Shown: positions 5,676 to 11,073 of the stretch, piece after piece
Layout of the letters: each line of letters begins with the position of its first letter
Position numbering within the stretch: the stretch's first letter is position 1
NCBI GenBank assembly: GCA_003647675.1
Contig: QMNH01000014.1
Span: 1 to 11,073 of the forward strand
Length of the DNA stretch: 11,073 bases
Direction: 5' to 3'
Source: Candidatus Falkowiibacteriota bacterium
Lineage (GTDB): Bacteria > Patescibacteriota > Patescibacteriia > Patescibacteriales > UBA12075
The notes under the pieces: model-generated
What the model was told of the DNA's origin: nothing
The model's input: the letters and a program-made list of their open reading frames with translations, nothing else
Databases searched by the model: none
Program-made: the position numbers and the translations under genes

Positions 5676-5698
5676 CATTTTATAAAAATAAGTAATTT

Positions 5699-5779
5699 TT
5701 ACACAACAGCAAACAATCTCAAGCAGTTCCTCGGATTATTTCTGCACCTATTATTCTGGATTGTTTGTATATTCTTCAT
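5699..5779 (-). CDS. Candidate leader peptide, 26 codons
   Basis: ATG at 5779-5777 lies about 2-5 nt from the predicted transcription start, so it would be translated as a leaderless message; there is no room for a Shine-Dalgarno. The peptide begins MKNIQTIQNN and ends in LRLFAVV. It contains six Asn, four Arg (all AGG/AGA) and two Cys, concentrated in the middle segment NNRCRNNPRNC (9-19). The ORF spans both arms of the 9-bp leader stem and stops 24 nt before the terminator stem, the layout of amino-acid attenuators. No homology is recognised, and the ORF could occur by chance. Confidence 0.4.
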   Translation of the reverse strand: MKNIQTIQNNRCRNNPRNCLRLFAVV

Positions 5780-5788
5780 ATGTTTTGA

Positions 5789-5816
5789 ATATTATCATAT
5801 TTTTAAATTATGTCAA
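5789..5816 (-). promoter_or_regulatory. Strong promoter of the leader/small-gene unit
   Basis: On the minus strand, consensus TTGACA (5816-5811) is followed by a 16-nt spacer and TAATAT (5794-5789), with TG one base ahead of the -10. The predicted start is at 5781-5783. It is the best promoter match in the window. A much weaker alternative closer to the gene (TTGTTC 5648-5643, TTTAAG 5625-5620) would bypass the attenuator. Confidence 0.65.
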
Positions 5817-5912
5817 GGAAAAATATTTAATTTTAAGTCGATCCCTCATTATAATTTGCCATAATTCCAATTTCGAAATTATTTGATTCCAATTTGAAAT
5901 ATAGTGGTACAC
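5817..5912. other. AT-rich intergenic stretch with a short direct repeat
   Basis: No gene is seen. ATTCCAATTTCGAAAT (5864-5879) is followed by ATTCCAATTTGAAAT (5886-5900), nearly identical and 22 bp apart. It lies between the HU terminator and the promoter of the small-gene unit. Function unknown; it could be an operator pair or slippage. Confidence 0.35.
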
Positions 5913-5945
5913 AAAAAAGGCGAGATTTAAAATCTCGCCTTTTTT
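5913..5945 (-). terminator. Terminator of the HU gene
   Basis: A near-perfect palindrome with core GGCGAGAT/ATCTCGCC is flanked by six A and six T and lies 15 bp after the HU stop. It can work in both directions. Confidence 0.85.
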
Positions 5946-5959
5946 ATATTTTTGTTATT

Positions 5960-6244
5960 TTATATTTTTCCTTTTAACGCGTCCTTTAGGGTTTTACCGG
6001 TTTTAAACTTAGCTACAGTCACTTCCGGAATTTGAATGCGTTCGGAAGGATTTTGCGGGTTAACACCGCCTCGGGCATGCCTGGTTCTGGCTAGAAAAGT
6101 GCCGAAACCGGTAATTGTAACTTCGTTTCCAGCTTTAAGCTCGGAAATAATAATTTTTACCAAACCCTCAAGCATGGCTTCTGCTTGTTTTTTTGAAACT
6201 ACTGCCTCGGCAGCAATTCGCTCAATTAATGTTGCTTTATTCAT
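5960..6244 (-). CDS. hup: HU-family histone-like DNA-binding protein
   Basis: The 94 residues compare with 90 for typical HU. The protein dimerises and bends DNA, compacting the nucleoid. Seen: N-terminal helices MNKATLIERIAAEAVVSKKQ (1-20), the turn GFGTF (46-50), the beta-arm start HARGGVNPQNPSERIQIPE (56-74) with P63 at the place of the DNA-intercalating proline, and FKTGKTLKDAL (80-90). The arm is one residue longer than the usual NPQTGE form. No Shine-Dalgarno is present. In the 62-bp gap to the upstream ymdB-like gene, ATGCCT (6255-6260) and AGGCAT (6280-6285) form an inverted repeat in the HU leader, possibly a regulatory hairpin or operator. No good promoter is seen in the gap, so cotranscription with ymdB is likely. 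HU rather than IHF is chosen from overall resemblance. Confidence 0.95.
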   Translation of the reverse strand: MNKATLIERIAAEAVVSKKQAEAMLEGLVKIIISELKAGNEVTITGFGTFLARTRHARGGVNPQNPSERIQIPEVTVAKFKTGKTLKDALKGKI

Positions 6245-6306
6245 AGTCTTATGGATGCCTGTATTTAAAAATTAATTAAAGGCATTTATTATTTTGTAAT
6301 AAAAAA

Positions 6307-7107
6307 TTATTTTATATTAACATATTGAATGATTGGTTTAATCGACAGCGCCTGAGAGTTCCTTGAATTTACTTTTAATATAACTCCGTTAAAAATTGTT
6401 TTGCCTTTTTCCGGGATAACATGCTGGTATTTTATTTGGGTTAAAAAAGTTTTAATAATATTTTCTTTGTCAAGCCCTAAGCAGCTATTATGAGCCCCGA
6501 CCATGCCAGCGTCGGTAATATAAGCCGTTCCTTGACTGGTTATTTTGTGGTCAGCTGTCATAATATGCGTATGGGTTCCCAATATTGCGCTTACGCGGCC
6601 GTTTAAATAATGCCCTAGAGATACTTTTTCGGAACTAGCTTCAGCGTGTATATCAACAATTATAGCAGATAGTTTTTTTAAAGGCAAATTAATATTAGCT
6701 AATATTTCATCTATTTTTTGAAAAGGGCAATCATGGTTCATTTGCATAAATACCCGGCCGATTAAGTTAATTACCAGGATTTTTTTGCCTTGTTTATCAA
6801 TAATCATATAACCTTTACCCTGAGCCGCGGGAGAAAAATTAGCCGGGCGGATAATATTTTCTTTATCAAAAACAGCCAAGTTTTTTTTATTTTTAAAAGC
6901 ATGGTCGCCGGTTGTAAAACAGTCAATCCCATAAGATTCCAGCTCTGCGATTATTTCCGCGGTGACCCCGGATCCATGGGCGCTGTTTTCGGCATTGGCA
7001 ATTACAAAATTAATTTTATATTCCTTTTTTAATTTGGGCACCACCTTGGCAATAGTTTTTCGGCCGATTTTGCCGACAATGTCGCCGATAAAAAGTATAT
7101 TTAACAT
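6307..7107 (-). CDS. ymdB: YmdB-family (TIGR00282) metallophosphoesterase
   Basis: The 266 residues align along their length with B. subtilis YmdB (264), a dinuclear-metal phosphodiesterase reported to act on 2',3'-cyclic nucleotides and to affect biofilm and motility decisions. Metal-site motifs seen: FIGD (6-9, D9), ANAEN (37-41, E40, N41), TGDH (66-69, D68, H69), DIHAE (152-156, H154) and GTHTH (177-181, H179, H181). At position 68 B. subtilis has Asn (GNH) where this protein has Asp, a conservative change at a metal ligand. RPANF (87-91) and GTAYITDAGM (193-202) are further signatures. There is no signal or membrane segment. It lies downstream of rny, as in B. subtilis, but here the rny terminator and a possible own promoter (7143-7171) separate them. 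HU follows after 62 bp. Confidence 0.95.
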   Translation of the reverse strand: MLNILFIGDIVGKIGRKTIAKVVPKLKKEYKINFVIANAENSAHGSGVTAEIIAELESYGIDCFTTGDHAFKNKKNLAVFDKENIIRPANFSPAAQGKGYMIIDKQGKKILVINLIGRVFMQMNHDCPFQKIDEILANINLPLKKLSAIIVDIHAEASSEKVSLGHYLNGRVSAILGTHTHIMTADHKITSQGTAYITDAGMVGAHNSCLGLDKENIIKTFLTQIKYQHVIPEKGKTIFNGVILKVNSRNSQALSIKPIIQYVNIK

Positions 7108-7142
7108 AAAAGCATAATTAATATAAATAGCCTGTTTAATTT

Positions 7143-7171
7143 ATGCTAACATAAGATTTTTTATATGGCAA
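7143..7171 (-). promoter_or_regulatory. Possible promoter of ymdB (and HU)
   Basis: On the minus strand, TTGCCA (7171-7166), a 17-nt spacer and TAGCAT (7148-7143), with TG one base ahead of the -10. The -10 is not consensus. The site lies between the rny terminator and ymdB, where a promoter is needed. Confidence 0.35.
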
Positions 7172-7230
7172 CATTTACTAAAAAAAATTTTTAAATTAAA
7201 CATGAGGTTTACGCAAGATAAGTAAAAATA

Positions 7231-7262
7231 AAAAAAGAGTGGAGTTATATCCACTCTTTTTT
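7231..7262 (-). terminator. Terminator of rny
   Basis: AAAAAAGAGTGGA (7231-7243) pairs with TCCACTCTTTTTT (7250-7262), 13 bp around a 6-nt loop, with a T-run on the minus strand. It begins 14 bp after the rny stop. Confidence 0.85.
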
Positions 7263-7276
7263 GGGGTACTTAAAAA

Positions 7277-8791
7277 TTATCTGGCATATTCAGTAACGCG
7301 CATTTCCCTTATTACATTTACTTTAATTTCGCCCGGATATTTTAATTCAGCTTCGATTTTTTTAGCGATATCCCGAGCTAGGCTATGGGCTTTTATGTCG
7401 CTGACTTCTTCCGAAGAGACAAAAATTCTTATCTCACGGCCGGCCTGGATTGCGTATGACTTTTCAATGCCATCAAAAGAATTGGCGATTTTTTCCAGTT
7501 CTTCCAGCCTTTGTAGGTATCTTTCGTAAGTATCCTGGCGGGCGCCGGGCCGGGCCGCGGAAATCGCGTCGGCTACTTTTACTATAATTGATATAAGTCC
7601 TCTAGGCCTATCATCATGGTGAGTTTCTATCGGGTCGATAATTTCTTGCGGTAAGCCGAATTTTTTGGCTATATCACGCCCGATTTCAGGGTGGGTTCCC
7701 TGGACTTCATGGTCAACCGCTTTGCCGATATCGTGCAGTAATCCGCCTTTTTTCGCGATTGTAACATCAGCCCCCAGCTGGTCGGCTATCAGAGCCGAAA
7801 GATGGGCTACTTCCAGAGAGTGCTTTAAGGCGTTTTGGCCGTAGCTGGTTCGGTATTTTAGCCGTCCCAGAATTTGCACTAATTTAGGGTCAAGTCCGGT
7901 GATGCCGATTTCATATAAGGCTTCTTCGCCGGCTTTTTTAATATCCATAGCCAGTTCTTTTTTAGACTCCTGAATCGCGTCTTCAATCTTAGTCGGATGA
8001 ATGCGGCCGTCCAATATTAAGCGGTCTAAAGTTTTTTTCGCTATATGGCGGCGGATAGGCGAAAAACCGGAAATTAAAATACTGTTGGGCGTGTCGTCAA
8101 CTATAATTTCGGTTCCGGTAAGCTGTTCAATTACTTTAATATTTCTGCCTTCCCGGCCGATAATGCGGCCTTTCATTTCATCGTTCGGCAAATCAACGGA
8201 AGTAGTGGTAATTTCTGTCGTAAAGCTTGACGCTAAGCGCTGCATAGTGCTGGCCATTACGTCGCGCGCCTTGGCTTCCAGGGTTTCAGTCGCTTCATTT
8301 TCTAATTTTTTAATCCGGCTGATTAAATCTTCGCTCATCTGTTCTTCGAGGTTTTTAATGATTACTTTCCGAGCCTCTTCTTTGTTCATATTCGCGATTA
8401 GCTCCAGCTTGGCAATTTGGTCTTTTTTAATTTTATGAATTTTATTTTTTACTTCTTCTACTTGATTAATTTTGTCGTAAAGTTTTTGCTGTTTATCCTG
8501 GAGTTCCAATAATTTTTGCGAAAAAGTTGTTTCTCTTTTTTCCAATCGGTTTTGCAGGTTATTAATTTCCTGCCGTCGTTTTTTTTCTTCCAGTTTGGCA
8601 TCGTCAATTATTTTTAGCGCTTTTTCCTGCGCTTTTAACAGCAGTTCACTTTGCTTGTTTTTAACATCTGCTAGAATTTTTTCCGCTTTTTGCTCGGCTG
8701 ATTTAATTTTAGCGGAAACTCTTTGTTTTCTCAGCCAGTAGCCAATAAAAAAACCGCCTAACAGGATACCGGTGTAAATTATATATTCCAT
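7277..8791 (-). CDS. rny: Ribonuclease Y
   Basis: The 504 residues compare with 520 in B. subtilis. RNase Y is a membrane-anchored endoribonuclease that starts mRNA decay. Domains in order: N-terminal membrane segment (about 4-20, IIYTGILLGGFFIGYWL) followed by a basic stretch; a long charged coiled coil (about 28-170); a KH domain with GRIIGREGRNI (208-218); and an HD domain with H324, the HD pair H353-D354 in LLHDIGK, and ETHHDD (389-394). The C-terminal region contains the conserved RPGAR (414-418) and REIRIFV (452-458). All catalytic residues appear intact. AAAGGA lies about 11 nt before the ATG, a weak ribosome binding site. Neighbours downstream are the ymdB homologue and HU. The leader upstream is about 245 nt from the best promoter (9043-9071), long enough for control, though none is recognised. 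Confidence 0.97.
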   Translation of the reverse strand: MEYIIYTGILLGGFFIGYWLRKQRVSAKIKSAEQKAEKILADVKNKQSELLLKAQEKALKIIDDAKLEEKKRRQEINNLQNRLEKRETTFSQKLLELQDKQQKLYDKINQVEEVKNKIHKIKKDQIAKLELIANMNKEEARKVIIKNLEEQMSEDLISRIKKLENEATETLEAKARDVMASTMQRLASSFTTEITTTSVDLPNDEMKGRIIGREGRNIKVIEQLTGTEIIVDDTPNSILISGFSPIRRHIAKKTLDRLILDGRIHPTKIEDAIQESKKELAMDIKKAGEEALYEIGITGLDPKLVQILGRLKYRTSYGQNALKHSLEVAHLSALIADQLGADVTIAKKGGLLHDIGKAVDHEVQGTHPEIGRDIAKKFGLPQEIIDPIETHHDDRPRGLISIIVKVADAISAARPGARQDTYERYLQRLEELEKIANSFDGIEKSYAIQAGREIRIFVSSEEVSDIKAHSLARDIAKKIEAELKYPGEIKVNVIREMRVTEYAR

Positions 8792-9042
8792 AGGTAAATT
8801 ATCCTTTTGCTAGGGGTTTAACGGAAGAGCTTAAAATATGTCTTTGTTTTGATTGTAAGAATTAAAAAATCAGCAAAATAATTTGCTTTATGTTTTTAGA
8901 TTTTTTCCCGATTATATCCGGTTTTGATAGATAAATATTTATTAATTTTCACAAATTTAAATTTTATAAGACAATTTTTTTATTTCTTCCTTTTTCTGTT
9001 TATTTTCCCTAACAGCAGAAAGTATTAATTATTACGATTTTA
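8792..9042 (-). other. Long AT-rich 5' leader of rny, no gene seen
   Basis: No convincing ORF is present on either strand. A perfect TATAAT (8916-8911, minus) is a possible second promoter, but its -35 region is poor. AGCAAA/TTTGCT (about 8874-8888) with T6 after it on the minus strand resembles a weak attenuator. TTTCTG/CAGAAA repeats near 8993-9019 could form another stem. Confidence 0.35.
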
Positions 9043-9071
9043 ATATTACCATATAGTTTTTGATTTGTAAA
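9043..9071 (-). promoter_or_regulatory. Probable rny promoter
   Basis: On the minus strand, TTTACA (9071-9066), a 17-nt spacer and TAATAT (9048-9043), with TG one base ahead of the -10 (TGGTAATAT). The predicted start is near 9036. Just upstream on the minus strand, AGCAAAA/TTTTGCT (9110-9130) and two TTAGC direct repeats (9097-9112) could be operator sequence. Confidence 0.5.
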
Positions 9072-9148
9072 GCATGGATTTTGAGTAAATTTGAGGTTAG
9101 CATAAAATTAGCAAAAAGTTTTATTTTGCTGAAAAGAGTGATGATAGC

Positions 9149-9185
9149 AACAAAAAAACGCGGAAATTTTTCGCGTTTTTTTGTT
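9149..9185 (-). terminator. Terminator of clpP
   Basis: A 14-bp stem (9149-9162 with 9172-9185) with core ACGCG/CGCGT between seven A and seven T; the loop is 9 nt. It lies 44 bp after the clpP stop and is usable in both directions. Confidence 0.85.
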
Positions 9186-9228
9186 ATATTATTAGATTTT
9201 AATATTTTTTTTAGCGCTTAAACGGATG

Positions 9229-9807
9229 CTATTTGGTAATAATTTTATCTATAATTCCGTATTTGCGGGTTTCTTCGGCAGTCATAAACCTGTCTCGGTC
9301 CGTATCTTTTTCAATAGTAGAAATTTTTTGGCCGGTATGTTTGGCCAAAATTTTATTAAGCCGGTCTCTTAGCTTTAATATATATTCGGCTCTAATTTTT
9401 ATATCCGTAGCTTGCCCCTCGGCGCCGCCCATGATTTGGTGTATCATTATTTGGCTATTCGGCAAAGCAAATCTTTTACCTTTAGCGCCAGATGCTAAAA
9501 GGGTCGCTCCCATCGAAGCGGCCATACCGACGCAAATAGTAGAAACGTCGCATCTGACGTATTGCATGGTGTCGTAAATTGCCATGCCGGCCGTGACAGA
9601 ACCGCCAGGCGTATTAATGTAGAATTTTATGTCTTTTTCTTTATTGTCAGCGGCTAAAAATAAAAATTGGGCAATAATTATATTTGCCGTGTGGTCGGAT
9701 ATTGGTTCGCCTAAAAAAATAATCCTGTCTTTTAACAGGCGGGAATAAATATCGTAAGCCCGCTCAACGTGGCCGGTTTTTTCAATTACTGTTGGTATTA
9801 ATGCCAT
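9229..9807 (-). CDS. clpP: ATP-dependent Clp protease proteolytic subunit
   Basis: The 192 residues are the usual size for this serine peptidase, which assembles as a 14-mer and works with a Clp ATPase in the cytosol. The triad is intact: S98 in GMAASMGA (94-101), H123 in QIMIHQ (119-124) and D172 in DRDRF (170-174). Other signatures are RIIFLGEPI (28-36), [11 protein letters not shown] (64-74) and [13 protein letters not shown] (175-187). The N-terminus, [11 protein letters not shown], resembles the mature form of other ClpP proteins, so any propeptide is minimal. No clpX or tig gene is adjacent; its neighbours are a DHH phosphoesterase and rny. It has its own strong promoter (9882-9910) and terminator, so it forms a single-gene unit. 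No Shine-Dalgarno is visible before the ATG. Confidence 0.97.
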   Translation of the reverse strand: MALIPTVIEKTGHVERAYDIYSRLLKDRIIFLGEPISDHTANIIIAQFLFLAADNKEKDIKFYINTPGGSVTAGMAIYDTMQYVRCDVSTICVGMAASMGATLLASGAKGKRFALPNSQIMIHQIMGGAEGQATDIKIRAEYILKLRDRLNKILAKHTGQKISTIEKDTDRDRFMTAEETRKYGIIDKIITK

Positions 9808-9881
9808 ATATTAGTTTATTGGGATATTGGTAATCAGGTTAATGAATTTCCAATTCCCTAGTTATATTAATTTACATTCTT

Positions 9882-9910
9882 ATATTAAATAAAAAAGACA
9901 GTATTGTCAA
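9882..9910 (-). promoter_or_regulatory. clpP promoter with overlapping dyad
   Basis: On the minus strand, consensus TTGACA (9910-9905), a 17-nt spacer and TAATAT (9887-9882). The predicted start is near 9875, leaving about 67 nt of leader. The imperfect dyad GACAGTATTGTC (9897-9908) overlaps the -35, where a regulator could bind. It does not resemble CIRCE. Confidence 0.65.
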
Positions 9911-9922
9911 TTAAAGGCCAGT

Positions 9923-10888
9923 TTATATAATTTCCCAGCCATTTTTTGTTTTTAGTATATTGCCTTTTATTTTAAATCCGGAAGATTTTGGGTGTCCGCC
10001 GCCGTCCAATGCAATTGCCAGCTTTGAGATATCAATATCCGGGTGCGAGGAGCGCAAACTGCCTTTTATAAGTCCGGGTTTTTCTTCCCGCAGGAAAATA
10101 AGCCCTTTAACTTCTGCTAAATTGCTTAAAAAGCCGGAAACGCCCTCCATCTCTTCGTCAGTCGCGGAACTTTCTTTAATATCATTATAAGTTAATACGG
10201 AGAAAGCGAAATTATATTTTTTATTTATTTGTAGACTGCTCAGCGCTTTCCCCCATATTTTAATACCTTCAAAGCTTTTGTTGCGCGCAGTCTGTTTTAT
10301 GATTTTAGGGTAATTAGCGCCGCGCAAAAGCATTTCCGAGGCAATTTTTATGGTTGTATCGGTCGTGGAAGGGTAAAGCAGGTTGCCGGTGTCTGTTAAA
10401 ATTCCGGTAAGAATACAGTTGGCCATGTTTTTATTAATTTTTATTTGACTTGATTTAAAAAAATTATAAAGCACTTCGGCCGTTGATGATGTTTTAACGT
10501 CTTTTATCTCAATATCCGCATAGCTGTCTATTTTCGGATGATGGTCAAATTCAATAATATATTGATTGGCGTATTTATTATTAATTTCTTTTTCCAGATT
10601 GGTCCGGCTTATGCTTCCGCAGTCAAGCGCGATAATCAGATCATAATCGTTGAAGCGCAGTAATTTTTTGTTAGATTGGATTTTTTCCAGATGAGGCAGA
10701 AAATTATAAGTATAAGGAGGCTCATCTTTGCAGTAAGCAAAATATTTTTTATTTATTTTTTCCAAAAATTCTATTAAAGCGCAGGTAGAAGACAAGGCGT
10801 CCCCATCCGGCCGGTCATGGGTAACCAAAAGTATATTGTCGGCTTTTTTTATTTTAGCAAGCGCCTCGGCGTATTTAATTTTATACAT
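9923..10888 (-). CDS. DHH/DHHA1 phosphoesterase, NrnA-like (nanoRNase/pAp phosphatase family)
   Basis: The 321 residues are typical of NrnA-type proteins. NrnA degrades short oligoribonucleotides and removes the 3' phosphate from pAp in the cytosol using Mn2+. DHH domain: THDRPDGDAL (23-32; H24, D28, D30), LDCG (88-91; D89), the name motif DHH (115-117), and TGILTDTG (161-168; D166). DHHA1 domain: GSLRSSHPDIDISKLA (276-291) and GGGHPKSSGF (296-305), close to the family's GGGHxxAAG; here the two Ala are Ser. All metal ligands expected of the family are present. NrnA rather than a cyclic-di-AMP phosphodiesterase (GdpP) is inferred from size and the lack of membrane, PAS or GGDEF parts. No Shine-Dalgarno. 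The upstream hairpin (10930-10955) separates it from sequence beyond. Confidence 0.9.
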   Translation of the reverse strand: MYKIKYAEALAKIKKADNILLVTHDRPDGDALSSTCALIEFLEKINKKYFAYCKDEPPYTYNFLPHLEKIQSNKKLLRFNDYDLIIALDCGSISRTNLEKEINNKYANQYIIEFDHHPKIDSYADIEIKDVKTSSTAEVLYNFFKSSQIKINKNMANCILTGILTDTGNLLYPSTTDTTIKIASEMLLRGANYPKIIKQTARNKSFEGIKIWGKALSSLQINKKYNFAFSVLTYNDIKESSATDEEMEGVSGFLSNLAEVKGLIFLREEKPGLIKGSLRSSHPDIDISKLAIALDGGGHPKSSGFKIKGNILKTKNGWEII

Positions 10889-10929
10889 TTTTTTAATTGT
10901 TTAGCTTATTGGTTACGCGGCCACTGTTT

Positions 10930-10955
10930 AAAAAACGGCCTTAAGCCGTTTTTTT
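10930..10955. terminator. Bidirectional terminator-like hairpin upstream of the DHH gene
   Basis: AAAAAACGGC (10930-10939) pairs with GCCGTTTTTT (10945-10954) around CTTAA, with a T-run on each strand. On the minus strand it would end a gene beyond the window, or act as an attenuator if the promoter of the DHH gene lies further upstream; none is clear in the 42 bp between. Confidence 0.7.
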
Positions 10956-11010
10956 ATTATTTAGTTAGTGTGTAAAAACTAGCACGGCTTAAAAATTAAT
11001 ATTTTCACAT

Positions 11011-11072
11011 ATTTTTTATAAAATTATTTTCGCTGATATTACAATATCACTTCAAAAAATTTTATAAAAAAT
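11011..11072. repeat. 62-bp AT-rich near-palindrome at the window edge
   Basis: The left arm (11011-11040) and right arm (11043-11072) match as inverted repeats at 25 of 30 positions, with only AC between them. The outer 15 bp (ATTTTTTATAAAATT and its inverse) and the inner TGATATT/AATATCA are perfect; the middle differs. No gene is seen between 10956 and the end. Confidence 0.75.
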
Positions 11073-11073
11073 C

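Larger units (their letters stand above)
5648..5783 (-). promoter_or_regulatory. Candidate transcription attenuator leader of the small gene
   Basis: Three mutually exclusive pairings can be drawn on the minus-strand RNA. The first is a 9-bp stem, CAAACAATC (5767-5759) with GATTGTTTG (5718-5710), with a further GCAG/CTGC inside. The second joins GCTTGAGATT (5724-5715) with GGTCTCAAGT (5657-... into the loop), seven Watson-Crick and three G-U pairs. The third is the terminator itself. The first stem would sequester part of the antiterminator segment and favour termination. A short ORF covers both arms of the first stem. I match it to no known riboswitch or T-box. Pairings are drawn by eye, not by folding. 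Confidence 0.45.

Noticed and set aside
5648..5783. T-box, tmRNA or 6S RNA in the leader of the small gene
   Set aside because: There is no T-box consensus, no tRNA-like ends or ANDENYALAA-like tag, and no long rod with a central bubble.
8001..8438. Plus-strand open frame of 145 codons opposite rny
   Set aside because: It is the complement of the well-conserved KH and coiled-coil coding region of RNase Y and shows no family features.
9233..9577. Plus-strand open frame of 114 codons opposite clpP
   Set aside because: It lies wholly within the antisense of clpP, whose catalytic residues are intact.

Overview
This AT-rich window reads as chromosomal DNA from a small-genome bacterium, most likely of the Candidate Phyla Radiation (Patescibacteria, Parcubacteria-like). 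Reasons: most starts lack a Shine-Dalgarno sequence, no tRNA encodes its 3' CCA, FolD is strongly diverged, RecQ has a long non-canonical C-terminal half, and a short palindromic repeat that I associate with such genomes lies in frame inside recQ. The phylum call is inference; no rRNA is present. All large genes are housekeeping and most are easily recognised.

Plus strand, 1-5180: the 3' end of glyA (serine hydroxymethyltransferase), then folD 22 bp later, forms a one-carbon/folate pair that ends in a long hairpin. recQ follows with its own promoter. A Trm9/ALKBH8-like methyltransferase and a small zincin metallopeptidase come next, each preceded by a related GC-rich palindromic element directly upstream of its start. 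A terminator and a TATAAT box lead into tRNA-Arg(TCG), a CAT-anticodon tRNA and tRNA-Lys(CTT). Two large inverted repeats built of 7-bp tandem units separate the three tRNAs. A 17-bp terminator closes the cluster.

Minus strand, 10888-5277: an NrnA-like DHH phosphoesterase, clpP, rny (RNase Y), a YmdB-family phosphodiesterase and an HU gene, most with a visible terminator and several with a good promoter. The rny-ymdB order matches that of many bacteria and links mRNA decay to a nucleotide phosphodiesterase; ClpP adds protein turnover and the DHH protein probably nanoRNA or pAp turnover.

The most unusual part is 5361-5816 (minus). A consensus promoter lies 2-5 nt upstream of a 26-codon ORF rich in Asn and Arg. 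That ORF lies across a 9-bp stem whose 3' arm overlaps a segment able to pair with the 5' arm of a strong terminator. Beyond the terminator is a 75-codon gene of unknown function carrying a consensus AGGAGG, the only one in the window. This has the layout of a transcription attenuator. The small gene also contains the heptamer T_TTT_TTA in frame, and a -1 shift there would give a different C-terminus. The window ends in a 62-bp near-palindrome.
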